A stretch of DNA of 64,000 nucleotides, taken from assembly GCF_002895435.1 (NCBI RefSeq), contig NZ_POYJ01000006.1, positions 186,001-250,000 of the forward strand, given 5' to 3'. The notes under the pieces are model-generated. The model saw only the letters and a list, made by a program, of their open reading frames with translations. It was not told the origin of the DNA and did no database searches. Positions within the stretch are counted from its first letter, which is position 1, and every line of letters starts with the position of its first letter. Shown one piece after another: positions 26,637-36,304 of this stretch. A program made the translations under genes and the position numbers. This DNA comes from Aquimarina sediminis (GTDB taxonomy: Bacteria > Bacteroidota > Bacteroidia > Flavobacteriales > Flavobacteriaceae).

Positions 26637-29600
26637 ATGAACAATTTTATTAAACTTAGTATAGCTGTAGCTATTTTTATGTGCGCAGGATTTATGACAG
26701 CGCAAGAAAGAACGATAACCGGGCAGGTTCTAGACCCAGGAGGGGTACCTCTTCCCGGAACAAACATTCTTGTAAAAAACACAAGTAATGGTGTACAAAC
26801 AGATTTTGATGGAAAATACTCAATCCAAGCTAACTCTGGTGATATACTAACCTTTTCGTATATCGGTTTTACTGCCACAGAAATTCTAGTCGGAGAATCA
26901 GATACCATAAATATCACTCTCAAGGATGATATGGAGAGTCTGGATCAAGTAGTTATTATAGGATATGGATCTGCTTCTAAAAAAGAAGTCACTTCCAGTA
27001 TTGCCAACATAAGAGCTAATGATATAGAAGATATTAATACACCTAGTGTTCAATCGTTGATCACTAGTAAAGTTACAGGAATACAAGTAACCCAGATCTC
27101 TGGTAGAGTAGAATCCGGAATTAAGGTTAGAATCAGAGGTGTATCGACAATAGGTGCTTCTCAAGAACCGCTATACGTTCTAGACGGAGTACCCTTAATT
27201 AATGATGATGAATCTATTAACAACTCTCCTATAAATCCTATTATTGGATTAAATCCCAACGATATAGAATCTATAGATTTCCTTAAAGATGCTTCATCTG
27301 CTGCAATATATGGAGCAAGGGGAACTAATGGAGTTATCATTATTACCACCAAAAAAGGTAACAAAGGAAAACCAAAGGTAATGCTCAACACCTCTACCGG
27401 GTGGAATTTTGCAACCAACCGTAGAAAGTTTCTTGATGCAAATCAATATGTAGAGTTATATACCGAAGCTGCTCTAAATAGTGGTATCCCATTAAACGAA
27501 ATCGAATCTAGATTTGATCAACTATCACTTGGAAGAGACTGGAGAAATGGCAATATAAATACCGACTGGCAAGATCTTGCCCTTGTAGATGGTATATCTC
27601 AAAACATCAACCTATCGGCATCGGGTGGTAGTGATAACACTCAATATTACCTTTCTACCTCCTACAATAAAACAGGAGGAATCATATTAGGTAATGAATT
27701 AGACAGATATACGCTTAGAGGAAAAATAGATACTAATGTTACCGAAAAATCAAAAGTAGGCGTAAACATAAATTTATCAAAAGTAACTATAGATCGATTA
27801 TCAAACGACAATGCTTTTAACTCTCCTCTCCAAGCCATAAGTCAATCACCATTAACTCCAGCTTTATTAGAGGATGGTACTGCAAATGTCGATGGTAACT
27901 CCACCTTATTTCAGAACTTTTTAGGACAGGAACAAACAGGAAGATACGTTACTGATATTTGGAGAACAACAGCCAATATCTATGGTGATTTTTACCTAAA
28001 TGACGCACTAAGATGGAAGTCCGAAATAGGTTATGATGCTAATAACCAAAATGCGGAGCAATTTTCTGGTAGCTTAACAGAGTTTGGTTCTGTTGGAGGG
28101 CTTGGTATCGCAAGTACTGCTATATCAGAAAGGTACATTTTAACTAATTATTTAACCTACAAGAAAAATTTTGGCAATGTAGTAGACTTTTCGACTACGG
28201 TTGGGGGAAGTTTTGAAGAGACAAACCGTAAAAGTCAATTTACAACAGGACAAGGGTTTCCTTCTGATGATTTACAAACCATAGATAATGCTATTCTAGT
28301 AACAAATGGAGGTTCTAACAAAACTAAGTATAACTTCTTATCCTATTTTGCTCGATCTCGATTTAATATAGCCGATAAGTATTTGATAAATCTAAGTATT
28401 CGTCGTGATGGATCTTCTAGATTTGGTGAAGACGCTCAGTTTGGTTGGTTCCCTGCTGCATCTGCTGCCTGGATCGTAACAAATGAGAATTTTATAAATA
28501 GTAGCTTTTTACTTTCTAGACTAAAACTTAGAGGAAGCTGGGGTATTACTGGTAATGCCGAAATTGGAGATTTTGCTAGTAAAGATCTTTATGGAGTAAC
28601 AACCTACAACCAAAGACTTGGGGTATCACCTGTGCAATTAGGAGATAGAGAATTGCACTGGGAAAGAACTACTCAGTATGATATTGGTGCTGACTTTTCT
28701 TTATTTAATCACTTCATCACGGGTAACTTTGATTACTACAACAAGACTACTGATGACCTTCTTTTTAATCAACCACTACCAGGTACCTCTGGATTTACTT
28801 CGGTAATTAGAAATGTTGGAGAAATAGTAAATACAGGATATGAAGTAAGTTTAAATGCTCGATTTTTCTCAAAACCATCTTTCAGATGGAATACATCTGT
28901 ACTTTTTTCTAAAAATAAAAACGAAGTTACTGATTTACCTAGTGGAGATATTATTGATGATATTAATATCATAAGAAAAGGAGCTCCTATCTCTTCGTTT
29001 TATCTATATGAATATGCAGGTGTAGATCCAACCAATGGAGATGCCTTATTCTATACCAATACGGTAAATGAAGACAAATCATTAGACAAGACTGTGACGA
29101 ATAATACTGCCAATGCTAATAAAATTGTGGCAGGAAACCCTTTTCCAGATTATCAAGTTGGTCTTACTAATACCATAACAGCCAAAAACTTTGATTTTCA
29201 GTTTACGTTCCAAGGTGAGTTTGGAGCTTCAATATTTAATCAGGCAGGAAAATTCTTTTCTGGTAATGCTAAGTTTTTTGAAAACCAAACCGTAGATCAA
29301 CTAGATAGATGGCAGAACCCTGGAGATATCACCGATGTTCCGCAAGCTAGACTTAATCAAGTAAATGGGCAGCAAGATTCTACTCGTTATTTAGAAGAAG
29401 CTGATTTTATAAGATTGAGAAACATCACTCTTGGATACACCATAAACCCAGGATATTCTAAAAGGTTTTATCTAGAAAAAGTAAGATTTTACTTTAGTGG
29501 ATTTAATCTTTTAACCTTTACGGATTATGAAGGATATGACCCTGAATCTACAGCAGATTTTAATGGAAACTCAGGTCTTAGAACCGGAGTCTCTTTTTAT

Positions 29601-29651
29601 TCTGCCCCACCAATGAAGTCGTATACCTTAGGTGTAAATATTGAATTCTAA
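26637..29651 (+). CDS. SusC/RagA family TonB-linked outer membrane protein
   Basis: 1004 residues from ATG 26637 (MNNFIKLSIAVAIFMCAGFMTAQ, signal peptide); a TTG 27 bases earlier would only add a poor leader. The domains are a carboxypeptidase-regulatory-like N-terminal domain (ITGQVLDPGGVPLPGTNILV), a plug with VVIGYGSASKKEV, RIRGVSTIGASQEPLYVLDG and DASSAAIYGARGTNGVI, and a 22-strand barrel ending YTLGVNIEF. Together with the following SusD it imports oligomers across the outer membrane. No glycanase or peptidase is adjacent, so the ligand is unknown; lack of a sigma/anti-sigma pair suggests regulation in trans. Confidence 0.95.
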   Translation: MNNFIKLSIAVAIFMCAGFMTAQERTITGQVLDPGGVPLPGTNILVKNTSNGVQTDFDGKYSIQANSGDILTFSYIGFTATEILVGESDTINITLKDDMESLDQVVIIGYGSASKKEVTSSIANIRANDIEDINTPSVQSLITSKVTGIQVTQISGRVESGIKVRIRGVSTIGASQEPLYVLDGVPLINDDESINNSPINPIIGLNPNDIESIDFLKDASSAAIYGARGTNGVIIITTKKGNKGKPKVMLNTSTGWNFATNRRKFLDANQYVELYTEAALNSGIPLNEIESRFDQLSLGRDWRNGNINTDWQDLALVDGISQNINLSASGGSDNTQYYLSTSYNKTGGIILGNELDRYTLRGKIDTNVTEKSKVGVNINLSKVTIDRLSNDNAFNSPLQAISQSPLTPALLEDGTANVDGNSTLFQNFLGQEQTGRYVTDIWRTTANIYGDFYLNDALRWKSEIGYDANNQNAEQFSGSLTEFGSVGGLGIASTAISERYILTNYLTYKKNFGNVVDFSTTVGGSFEETNRKSQFTTGQGFPSDDLQTIDNAILVTNGGSNKTKYNFLSYFARSRFNIADKYLINLSIRRDGSSRFGEDAQFGWFPAASAAWIVTNENFINSSFLLSRLKLRGSWGITGNAEIGDFASKDLYGVTTYNQRLGVSPVQLGDRELHWERTTQYDIGADFSLFNHFITGNFDYYNKTTDDLLFNQPLPGTSGFTSVIRNVGEIVNTGYEVSLNARFFSKPSFRWNTSVLFSKNKNEVTDLPSGDIIDDINIIRKGAPISSFYLYEYAGVDPTNGDALFYTNTVNEDKSLDKTVTNNTANANKIVAGNPFPDYQVGLTNTITAKNFDFQFTFQGEFGASIFNQAGKFFSGNAKFFENQTVDQLDRWQNPGDITDVPQARLNQVNGQQDSTRYLEEADFIRLRNITLGYTINPGYSKRFYLEKVRFYFSGFNLLTFTDYEGYDPESTADFNGNSGLRTGVSFYSAPPMKSYTLGVNIEF

Positions 29652-29704
29652 AACCTGATTTGCATTTTTTAATGAATTCATTTCATAATATCAAAGTAAA
29701 AAAC

Positions 29705-31066
29705 ATGAAAACACAAACATATATTTCGATCATACTATTCCTTTCTCTTATTATGGTCAGTTGTGAAAACAAACTAGATACAGACCCCTATCAATCCCTT
29801 ACCAGTGAAGGTGCTCTTGATACTCCTGAGAAGATATCTAATATCCTTATAGGAACATATGCTCAAGCAAGCCAAGCTTCAAATTATGGAGGGCAGATAA
29901 ATATTATCTCTGAATTATTAGCTAATGACCAAGAACTTAAATGGAATGGAACATTTACTGATCCCGATGAATTTTACAATAAGACAATAAGTACTACTAA
30001 TGTATTTGTTGAGGATTTTTGGTTGAATGGATATAAAATCAGTAACCAAGCCAACATTGTACTTGATAATCTAGATATTTTTGATAATCTTTATCAAAGA
30101 AACACTGTAGAGGGAGAAGCCAAGTTTTTAAGAGCTGTCATCTACTTTGATTTAGTTCGCTTCTTTGCCAAACACAATAATGATGGCGTAAATAGAGAAG
30201 AACTAGGTATTCCTATCGTTAAAACCTCTTTTACTCAATTTGAAGACATTTCATTTCCATCTAGAAATACAATCCAGGAGGTTTATGATTTTATCATCAC
30301 TGACCTAGAAGATGCTATTATTCTATTACCTCAGACAAATGGTGTGTTTGCATCTTCTACAGCTGCCAAAGCTTTGCTGGCAAGAATACAACTACAAATA
30401 GGTAATTATGAAGAAGCCAGAGATCTTTCTAATGAAGTCATACAATCAGGAATGTTTTCATTAGCACAAACTATCGATGATGTCTACAATAATGAAGATA
30501 ACTCTACAGAAGATATTTTTGCCTGGCAAGTAACCAATTCTGATGGCAATAATAGTATGACAACCTTTTGGGCTACAAGTAGGTTTGGCGGAAGACCAGG
30601 AAATCCAGATATATCAATCGAAAATCCATTTTTTCAAATTTTTGATGATTTTAATGATGCAAGAGGCAATTTCTTTTACATAGATCGAGAAACGGGATCT
30701 GGTATTGCTACCTATAAATGGATATCGGGTATTGCTAATATTCCATTTTTAAGACTATCAGAAATAGTATTGATTAGAGCAGAAAGTAATTATAGGCTAG
30801 GAACTTCAATAGGCTCAGCTCCTTTGGATGACCTCAATGCAATTCGTCAACGATCTAATGCTGGTACGCTAACAGAGGTAACGCCAAATGATCTTATTTT
30901 AGAAAGGTTACGAGAATTATCATTTGAAGGGCATAAACTACATGATTTTAAAAGATTAGAAATATCAATAGGATCAATACCTTTTGATGATAACAGATTA
31001 GTACTTCCAATTCCTCAGAGAGAAATTAATGTAAACCCTAATCTTAAGCAAAATGATGGGTACTAA
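29705..31066 (+). CDS. SusD/RagB family nutrient-binding lipoprotein
   Basis: I choose ATG 29705 (MKTQTYISIILFLSLIMVSC, lipoprotein signal) over 29660. The mature 430 residues show the SusD helical scaffold: LDTDPYQSLTSEGALDTPEKI, EGEAKFLRAVIYFDLVRFFA (TPR core), ASSTAAKALLARIQLQIG, LRLSEIVLIRAESNYR and the closing FEGHKLHDFKRL...LPIPQREINVNPNLKQN. It caps the SusC barrel and binds the substrate at the surface. Directly downstream of susC (53 bp), with a strong terminator after it, so the locus is just this pair. Confidence 0.95.
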   Translation: MKTQTYISIILFLSLIMVSCENKLDTDPYQSLTSEGALDTPEKISNILIGTYAQASQASNYGGQINIISELLANDQELKWNGTFTDPDEFYNKTISTTNVFVEDFWLNGYKISNQANIVLDNLDIFDNLYQRNTVEGEAKFLRAVIYFDLVRFFAKHNNDGVNREELGIPIVKTSFTQFEDISFPSRNTIQEVYDFIITDLEDAIILLPQTNGVFASSTAAKALLARIQLQIGNYEEARDLSNEVIQSGMFSLAQTIDDVYNNEDNSTEDIFAWQVTNSDGNNSMTTFWATSRFGGRPGNPDISIENPFFQIFDDFNDARGNFFYIDRETGSGIATYKWISGIANIPFLRLSEIVLIRAESNYRLGTSIGSAPLDDLNAIRQRSNAGTLTEVTPNDLILERLRELSFEGHKLHDFKRLEISIGSIPFDDNRLVLPIPQREINVNPNLKQNDGY

Positions 31067-31090
31067 ACTTATCATAACATAGATTACACT

Positions 31091-31123
31091 AAAAAAGGGT
31101 AGCATAAAATGCTACCCTTTTTT
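31091..31123 (+). terminator. Rho-independent terminator after susD
   Basis: AAAAAAGGGTAGCA and TGCTACCCTTTTTT make a perfect 14-bp stem with a 5-base loop. Confidence 0.9.
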
Positions 31124-31239
31124 AGTTCACAAACGACCATGCTTTAGATCTAGTTTACAGCACAATACCTGTCATTTTTTTAATATCCTATTACAATAAG
31201 CTTAACTCATCCTTAAGAAACCCACCTGATATTATCCCT

Positions 31240-31247
31240 TAACTTTG
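31240..31247 (+). promoter_or_regulatory. Bacteroidota -7 promoter element
   Basis: TAACTTTG matches TAnnTTTG 25 bp upstream of the small gene at 31273. Confidence 0.45.
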
Positions 31248-31272
31248 CATTATAAATGATAAGAGAATAAAA

Positions 31273-31449
31273 ATGTTTGGCTGGTTAAAGCATAAGACTG
31301 AATTAGAGAAATTACAGTATAATTACTGTAAATTAATGAAGAGTGCGTATAAATTAGCACTTAAAGATAAAAGCAAAAGTGATCAACTTCATAAGGAAGC
31401 TAATGAAATATTGATTCAGATAAAAAGAATAGAAGGGCAATCAACCTGA
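31273..31449 (+). CDS. Lacal_2735-type small protein
   Basis: 58 residues, ATG 31273 to TGA 31449. It begins MFGWLKHKTELEKLQYNYC and continues KLMKSAYKLALKDKSKSDQ, matching the pattern of Flavobacteriaceae small proteins named Lacal_2735 family (MFG-aromatic start, Lys/Glu coiled helix, SKSD then a second helix ending ILIQIKRIE). Role unknown, probably cytoplasmic and a helical hairpin. A TAnnTTTG promoter element precedes it, and it converges on the leftward binding-protein gene. Confidence 0.75.
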   Translation: MFGWLKHKTELEKLQYNYCKLMKSAYKLALKDKSKSDQLHKEANEILIQIKRIEGQST

Positions 31450-31475
31450 TAGAAGGTGTTGCCTACAAATAAACA

Positions 31476-32267
31476 TCAGGAATGTAATGTTCTAAAATAT
31501 CTAAAAGCACCCACCAAACGAGAACCATACCAGGAAAAATATTCTCCATCAACCAGAATAACATTTGTATTAGTAATCTCTCTTTTTGCTTCATCAATAT
31601 GTTTTTCCGAAAAAGGATATGGTTCTGATGAGAGCATAACAATATCCAAACCTCTAATCGTTTTTAGTTCTTCTTTAGAAATCTCAGGGTAACGTTTTTT
31701 ATCACCAAAAACATTTATAAAACCATTTTCTTTTAGCATATAATCGACAAATGTGCCCTTTCCTGCCACCATCCAGGGGTCTTTCCAAATAAAATATGCT
31801 ACTCTTTTTTGAGGCATATTACGAACAAAATCATCGAATGACTTTTTTTCAAATAGGATTTTAGATATAAGAGCGCCTGCTTCATCTCTTTTGTCAAAAA
31901 TCTCTCCATATTGTCTAATCATTTCTAATGCCTCGGATATCGTAGAAACATCAGAAACATGAACAGGATAATCGTTTTGCAACTGCTCTACTATCTCTTT
32001 GGTATTCTCTTCTTTGTTACAAAGAATAATATCGGGGTTTATTTTTTTGATCTTTTCATAATTAACTTTCTTTGTCCCCCCAACAATAACTTTTTGGCTT
32101 CTTATATTTTCCGGATGTACGCAAAACTTAGTTACCCCTACAATACAGTTGGACAAACCTAATGAAACCAACAGTTCGGTCTGCGAAGGCACCAAAGAAA
32201 TAACACGTCTTACTGGCAATGAAAGTGATATTTTTCTATGCATCTGGTCGGTATACATCATAGGCAA
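31476..32267 (-). CDS. helical-backbone metal-receptor (BtuF-like) protein lacking a signal peptide
   Basis: 263 residues. It starts directly at the ligand-binding fold (VRRVISLVPSQTELLVSLGL, VGVTKFCVHP, VGGTKKVNYEKIKKINPDIILCNKEE), as in class III (BtuF/FecB-like) periplasmic binding proteins, and has the joining helix and second lobe (VAYFIWKDPWMVAGKGTFVDYMLKENGF). No signal peptide or lipobox is visible at any in-frame start, unlike usual ABC substrate-binding proteins, and no permease or ATPase is adjacent. Cytoplasmic members of this family exist in Bacteroidota; their ligand is unclear. Start chosen as given because an internal ATG would cut into the fold. Confidence 0.75.
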   Translation of the reverse strand: MPMMYTDQMHRKISLSLPVRRVISLVPSQTELLVSLGLSNCIVGVTKFCVHPENIRSQKVIVGGTKKVNYEKIKKINPDIILCNKEENTKEIVEQLQNDYPVHVSDVSTISEALEMIRQYGEIFDKRDEAGALISKILFEKKSFDDFVRNMPQKRVAYFIWKDPWMVAGKGTFVDYMLKENGFINVFGDKKRYPEISKEELKTIRGLDIVMLSSEPYPFSEKHIDEAKREITNTNVILVDGEYFSWYGSRLVGAFRYFRTLHS

Positions 32268-32390
32268 AATAGTTATGGTTCTAAAAACTATCCTAAATCT
32301 TTGTAAACACTTAAAAATTAAGATATTAAAGCTAGGAATTTAGGTGATAATTTCTTATATTAGAGAAATTTTTAATTAAATCTTGGGGCT

Positions 32391-32507
32391 ATGAATTCAA
32401 CATTACTAGACTTTGCCATTTATGGCATAATAGCATTTTTTATTATTTTTATTGCATACGGACTTTATGGATATGCAAGACAAGTTTTTAACGCCAATAG
32501 ACGTTAA
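32391..32507 (+). CDS. 38-residue single-pass membrane peptide
   Basis: ATG 32391 to TAA 32507. The product MNSTLLDFAIYGIIAFFIIF continues IAYGLYGYARQVFNANRR: one hydrophobic helix with an acidic N-side and a basic C-side, a typical N-out/C-in miniprotein. It is closely followed by a perfect-palindrome terminator, which supports it being a real transcription unit. No family recognised; it could be a subunit of a membrane complex. Confidence 0.55.
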   Translation: MNSTLLDFAIYGIIAFFIIFIAYGLYGYARQVFNANRR

Positions 32508-32521
32508 TTCTATCCTTTTGG

Positions 32522-32560
32522 AGGAACAAGAATAGTATACTATTCTTGTTCCTTTTTTTA
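32522..32560. terminator. perfect 32-bp palindromic terminator
   Basis: AGGAACAAGAATAGTA is followed immediately by its exact reverse complement, then T7. It serves the small + gene and the convergent pyrF. Confidence 0.85.
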
Positions 32561-33379
32561 TTTTCTTTCTATCAATATTTTAGCCATTTGATTTTGTAAT
32601 TCTAAAGCTTTATTAGCAGCAGCCTTTGCAAAATCAACTCCATCTGAAGCATATATAATTCCTCTTGAAGAATTAATCAGTAGTCCCACTTGGTCATTTA
32701 GTCCATATCTACATACATCTTGTAAATTACCACCCTGAGCTCCCACCCCAGGAACCAATAAGAAGCTATCTGGTACTATTGTTCTTATATCAGATAAATA
32801 CTCTGCTTTGGTGGCTCCTACTACATACATTAAATTTTCAGAATTCTGATATGTTTTAGAAGTCTCTAATACATGTTTGTACAGTTCTTTCCTATCTATT
32901 TCTTTGGTCTGAAAATCAAAAGCACCCTGATTAGAAGTTAGTGCAAGAAGTATTGTATGCTTATTTTTGAATGCTAAAAATGGCTCTACAGAATCCTTAC
33001 CCATATAAGGAGCAATAGTAACCGAGTCAAATTCTAAATCTTCAAAAAATGCTTTGGCATACATAGTACTTGTATTACCTATATCTCCACGTTTGGCATC
33101 TGCTATGGTAAAAACTTCTGGATAATTATTATTTAGGTATTTGATGGTTTTCTCAAGAGACTTCCACCCTTTAATCCCATATGCCTCATAAAATGCAGTA
33201 TTGGGTTTATACCCTACAGCCAAATGATGTGTCGCATCGATAATTGCTTTATTAAACTCAAAAATTGGATCTTCCAGGTCTACTAAATGTTTCGGAATCT
33301 TATCTAAATCCACATCCAAACCAATACATAAAAACGATTGTTTTTTAGTTATTTGTGTTACTAGTTCCTGAGTTGTCAT
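32558..33379 (-). CDS. pyrF: orotidine 5'-phosphate decarboxylase
   Basis: 273 residues, the longer (type 2) PyrF form. It has [16 protein letters not shown] at the N-terminus, the catalytic [15 protein letters not shown] with the Asp-Lys-Asp network, [13 protein letters not shown], and phosphate-binding [10 protein letters not shown] and [11 protein letters not shown]. It converts OMP to UMP, the last step of pyrimidine synthesis, in the cytoplasm. It lies 25 bp downstream of a saccharopine/alanine-dehydrogenase-like gene on the same strand, so the two may be co-transcribed. All catalytic residues are present. Confidence 0.96.
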   Translation of the reverse strand: MTTQELVTQITKKQSFLCIGLDVDLDKIPKHLVDLEDPIFEFNKAIIDATHHLAVGYKPNTAFYEAYGIKGWKSLEKTIKYLNNNYPEVFTIADAKRGDIGNTSTMYAKAFFEDLEFDSVTIAPYMGKDSVEPFLAFKNKHTILLALTSNQGAFDFQTKEIDRKELYKHVLETSKTYQNSENLMYVVGATKAEYLSDIRTIVPDSFLLVPGVGAQGGNLQDVCRYGLNDQVGLLINSSRGIIYASDGVDFAKAAANKALELQNQMAKILIERK

Positions 33380-33404
33380 ATTGTATTGATCGATTTATTA
33401 AAAA

Positions 33405-34613
33405 TTATTCTTTTCCGTCTACATAATCCTGCAAATAGCTATACCTATCTGTCAATTTACCTTGGCTCGTCATTCTTGCTCTTTCAAGAATACCATCCTT
33501 ATCATTATCAAAAAATGCAGGAATTACATATTCCAAAAACATTTCTCCAAATCCTTCACTTGCGTCTTTAGGTAATTCGCAAGGCAAGTTATCCACTGCC
33601 ATTACTCCTATTGCGTTGGGATTCTTAAAATCTACTTCTGTTTCAGTTTGTGGATCATATCCATATACTGGATCTGCAATAGTCGAAGATCGAATTGTAC
33701 TTGCCACAGGACCATCGATATCACAGGAAACATCTGCCACCAATTTAATTTTAAAATCCTGAGATTTTGCATCATCTCTAGTAAAAATAAAAGGAGCTCC
33801 ATCTCCAAAGAAATGACCAGCAATATACATATCACTTACTTTAGCAAATCGCATAAAATCTCCTTCATACTCTTGCGGATTGGCATAAAAATCGTTCTTA
33901 TCTATTACTCTACCGTCCTTGCGTTTATTATAATCCAACACATCAATCTGTACGTATACAGGTTCATCAAAGGTAGCAGACAAATATTCATCTACAGCAA
34001 CCTCCCTGATCTTCATGGCATCTAATATTTCTTTGGCTCCCCCTCCTACTTTACCATTTCCGGTGAGTACAATTTTTATATTGGGCAATTCTATTTTTGA
34101 CAAAGCTTCTTCTAATGACTTTTGATCATTAAGCGTTTCTGCTTTAGGTAATTCAAAAGTATCAAACTTGATCCCCCAAGCTCTAAATCCATTATATGCG
34201 CCAACAATTCCTGCATATTTCCCAAAACCAATTAGTCTAAAACCATTTTTACCAACAATTACCTCATGATCATATAGTTCTATATTTTTTTCAAGAATGG
34301 CTTTAAGTAAATCTCTGTTATAGGGTTGCTTTTTTATAGTGTGCGAAAAGAAAAAATACTTTTTACCAGCTATTAGGTCAGAAATAGGAACTTCTTTTAC
34401 TCCAAGAAGAACATCCCTATCTGATAAATCATCAGAAACTATAAAACCTTCTTTTTCATATTCAGCATCATTAAACACTCTAACATTAGATTTTTCTACA
34501 ACAAAAGAAGCATGAGGAAATTTGGATGTTACTGATTTTAAGCCATTGGGCGAAAAAACGACACGACGATCTGGCGGGTTTTTTCGCTCTGTGATGACAC
34601 CGAACTTAGTCAT
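33405..34613 (-). CDS. alanine dehydrogenase/saccharopine dehydrogenase-like NAD(P) enzyme
   Basis: 402 residues. The N-terminal AlaDh/PNT domain begins FGVITERKNPPDRRVVFSP and continues VLLGVKEVPISDLIAGKKYFFFSHTIKKQP. The Rossmann part is marked by IKIVLTGNGKVGGGAKEIL. VADVSCDIDGPVASTIRSSTIADP resembles NAD-dependent lysine-forming saccharopine dehydrogenase (Lys1-like) more than alanine dehydrogenase. Lysine is made by the DAP pathway in most bacteria, so a lysine-catabolic or other amino-acid dehydrogenase role is possible. Cytoplasmic; upstream partner of pyrF. Confidence 0.82.
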   Translation of the reverse strand: MTKFGVITERKNPPDRRVVFSPNGLKSVTSKFPHASFVVEKSNVRVFNDAEYEKEGFIVSDDLSDRDVLLGVKEVPISDLIAGKKYFFFSHTIKKQPYNRDLLKAILEKNIELYDHEVIVGKNGFRLIGFGKYAGIVGAYNGFRAWGIKFDTFELPKAETLNDQKSLEEALSKIELPNIKIVLTGNGKVGGGAKEILDAMKIREVAVDEYLSATFDEPVYVQIDVLDYNKRKDGRVIDKNDFYANPQEYEGDFMRFAKVSDMYIAGHFFGDGAPFIFTRDDAKSQDFKIKLVADVSCDIDGPVASTIRSSTIADPVYGYDPQTETEVDFKNPNAIGVMAVDNLPCELPKDASEGFGEMFLEYVIPAFFDNDKDGILERARMTSQGKLTDRYSYLQDYVDGKE

Positions 34614-34670
34614 ATGAATTGGTATAAATTTTGTATTAAAAAACGAGGGTAAAGATATGATAATTATGAT

Positions 34671-34678
34671 TATCTTTG
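34671..34678 (+). promoter_or_regulatory. Bacteroidota -7 promoter element, likely for ssrA
   Basis: TATCTTTG matches TAnnTTTG on the strand of tmRNA, about 85 bp upstream of its mature 5' end, which would leave a leader removed by RNase P. Confidence 0.4.
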
Positions 34679-34763
34679 CTGCCCGAAAGTATTTTTGATC
34701 AAATTGAAAACAGATACTGTTTTTAATTGAAAAATAATAGTCAAATTTCGGAAATTGCTACTT

Positions 34764-35159
34764 GGGGTCGACTGGTTTTGACAGCGAGGCTAATAGAGTG
34801 GTAAGCACGTCGAGCGCTGGGATATAGCTCGTAAATATCATATTTCACTTTTTTAAACGGCGAGAATAACTACGCCCTAGCTGCATAATCTGAATTCTAG
34901 TAGGATAGTGCCTCGGTCTACAAGGTAGACAAGCAGGATACCTCTCAATAGCCTTGGTTTGCGGCGATTGATAATGGGGTATCGTAAAAGTAAACCTAGA
35001 GATTATAGAGTCTTGATATAATTTCGAAATCTAATTGAGAATAAGCGATACGTTGGCGGTTTTTGGTCTTTCATATCGTCGAAAATTAAACAAAAACTAA
35101 GCGTGTAGAAAGCTATTGTATTACTTGTTTGGACGAGGGTTCGAATCCCTCCGACTCCA
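34764..35159 (+). ncRNA. ssrA: transfer-messenger RNA (tmRNA)
   Basis: The 5' end GGGGUCGACUGGUUUUGACAG and 3' end GUUCGAAUCCCUCCGACUCCA pair as an alanyl acceptor stem (GGGGUCG with CGACUCC, one G-U) and include a normal T-arm. The tag frame reads GGC GAG AAT AAC TAC GCC CTA GCT GCA TAA at 34859-34888, giving a tag ending GENNYALAA. The molecule is one piece, about 396 nt, and CCA is not fully encoded. It rescues stalled ribosomes with SmpB. A terminator follows at 35164; the 3' end is duplicated in decayed form at 36283. Confidence 0.97.
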
Positions 35160-35163
35160 CATT

Positions 35164-35209
35164 AAAAAAACTGCAATTATCTATCAATTAGATTTTTGCA
35201 GTTTTTTTT
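35164..35209 (+). terminator. Rho-independent terminator after tmRNA
   Basis: AAAAAAACTGCA and TGCAGTTTTTTT pair across a 21-base spacer and end in a T-run. Confidence 0.75.
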
Positions 35210-35305
35210 ATTTAGATTCTACACAGCCATTACTGAACCTTTCCAAAAAAAAGAGGTTTTTTACCCTTTGGTTTTATCAGTTATATCTGTTTAAGGTAAC
35301 TCGTT

Positions 35306-35899
35306 CTAGAAAGTTTCAATAAAATCGATAAATAGATAGTCATTTACAGATGGATCAACTGCAAAACTTTGCTTGGTAAATGTATTTTCGATAGTTACAA
35401 AATCATGATCTTTTAAAAACGGACTATCAAAATGCAAATGAACATTTTCTCCAAACAAATAAATTAATCCCACCTTAGGTTTTGCAACCCAATTATTTTG
35501 ATCATATTTTTTAAAAAGATAATTACACACAGAAGAAAAAAAGGAAGCATAACCTATGCAATTTGCTGTTTTTGATCTAATCAATTTATTAGGATCACTA
35601 TAATTATTAGAGGCTGTAAATCTTAATTTCCTGGATGTTATCTTAAGGCTTACTCTAATTATTTCTTCAATTTGTAACGTATCCTTTTTGGGGACATTTG
35701 CCTCAATATAATTTATAAGATTAGTGTTTTTAATACTGTAATTCGGTCTTTCTGCCAGAGACTTATATGCTACGATTTTTCTATAAACAGGACCACGAAA
35801 GACAAAACCAATAAGCATCAAAACTATTGACACAAATACTATTCTTTTTATGGATTTAATGTACTTCAAATGATTAGTATTAAAAAAATTACATATCAC
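35306..35899 (-). CDS. membrane-anchored transglutaminase-like cysteine protein
   Basis: 197 residues. One N-terminal membrane anchor (about 19-36, RIVFVSIVLMLIGFVFRG) is followed by a transglutaminase-like core: TANCIGYASFFSSVCNYLF with the candidate nucleophile Cys and a Gly-Tyr-Ala after it, the His in ENVHLHFDSP, and the Asp in FAVDPSVNDY. This Cys-His-Asp order matches bacterial transglutaminase/peptidase folds. The substrate is unknown. It overlaps the 35889 gene by 11 bp and both sit in a small island between tmRNA and a decayed tmRNA 3' end. Confidence 0.6.
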   Translation of the reverse strand: MICNFFNTNHLKYIKSIKRIVFVSIVLMLIGFVFRGPVYRKIVAYKSLAERPNYSIKNTNLINYIEANVPKKDTLQIEEIIRVSLKITSRKLRFTASNNYSDPNKLIRSKTANCIGYASFFSSVCNYLFKKYDQNNWVAKPKVGLIYLFGENVHLHFDSPFLKDHDFVTIENTFTKQSFAVDPSVNDYLFIDFIETF

Positions 35900-36194
35900 C
35901 TAAAAAGCCACCCATTAGAGCAGCGCCAATGCTTAACTCTATAAAAATGATACTTAATAAATATATTAATATAAAAATGGTCATATAGGATTGTTTTTTG
36001 AATTTCACAATTGAGGTTACCAGACAAAACACAAACTGTAATACTGCAATTGATAGTAAAGCACAGACGCATTGAATATATATATAATCAACATCTAAAT
36101 TCTCTACTTTTATCACAATTGTAAAAATCATAACAAAGAACAGTATAAAAAATACCGTCCCTATCAAGAGATTTGTTACCCAAAACTTTCTCAT
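35889..36194 (-). CDS. small multi-pass membrane protein
   Basis: 101 residues with three hydrophobic segments (LLIGTVFFILFFVMIFTIVI, CALLSIAVLQFVFCLVTSIV, TIFILIYLLSIIFIELSIGA). It has a basic N-terminus (MRKFW) and a short GGFLGDM end. No family recognised. It overlaps the downstream transglutaminase-like gene by 11 bp, so the two are probably translated together and the membrane protein may be its partner. Confidence 0.6.
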   Translation of the reverse strand: MRKFWVTNLLIGTVFFILFFVMIFTIVIKVENLDVDYIYIQCVCALLSIAVLQFVFCLVTSIVKFKKQSYMTIFILIYLLSIIFIELSIGAALMGGFLGDM

Positions 36195-36282
36195 ACCAAA
36201 ATTTTAAATATAGGTAATTAATTGAATATCTCACTTTTAAAAAAACTGATATAACTTGTAGACAATATAAACATTGAATAAT

Positions 36283-36304
36283 TCGCTTCTCTCCCGACTC
36301 CACA
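36283..36304 (+). repeat. decayed direct copy of the tmRNA 3' end (att-like)
   Basis: TTCGCTTCTCTCCCGACTCCACA corresponds to the tmRNA segment TTCGAATCCCTCCGACTCCACA, with 11 identical terminal bases (CCGACTCCACA at 35151-35161 and 36294-36304). A terminator follows immediately, as at a displaced ssrA end. Confidence 0.55.
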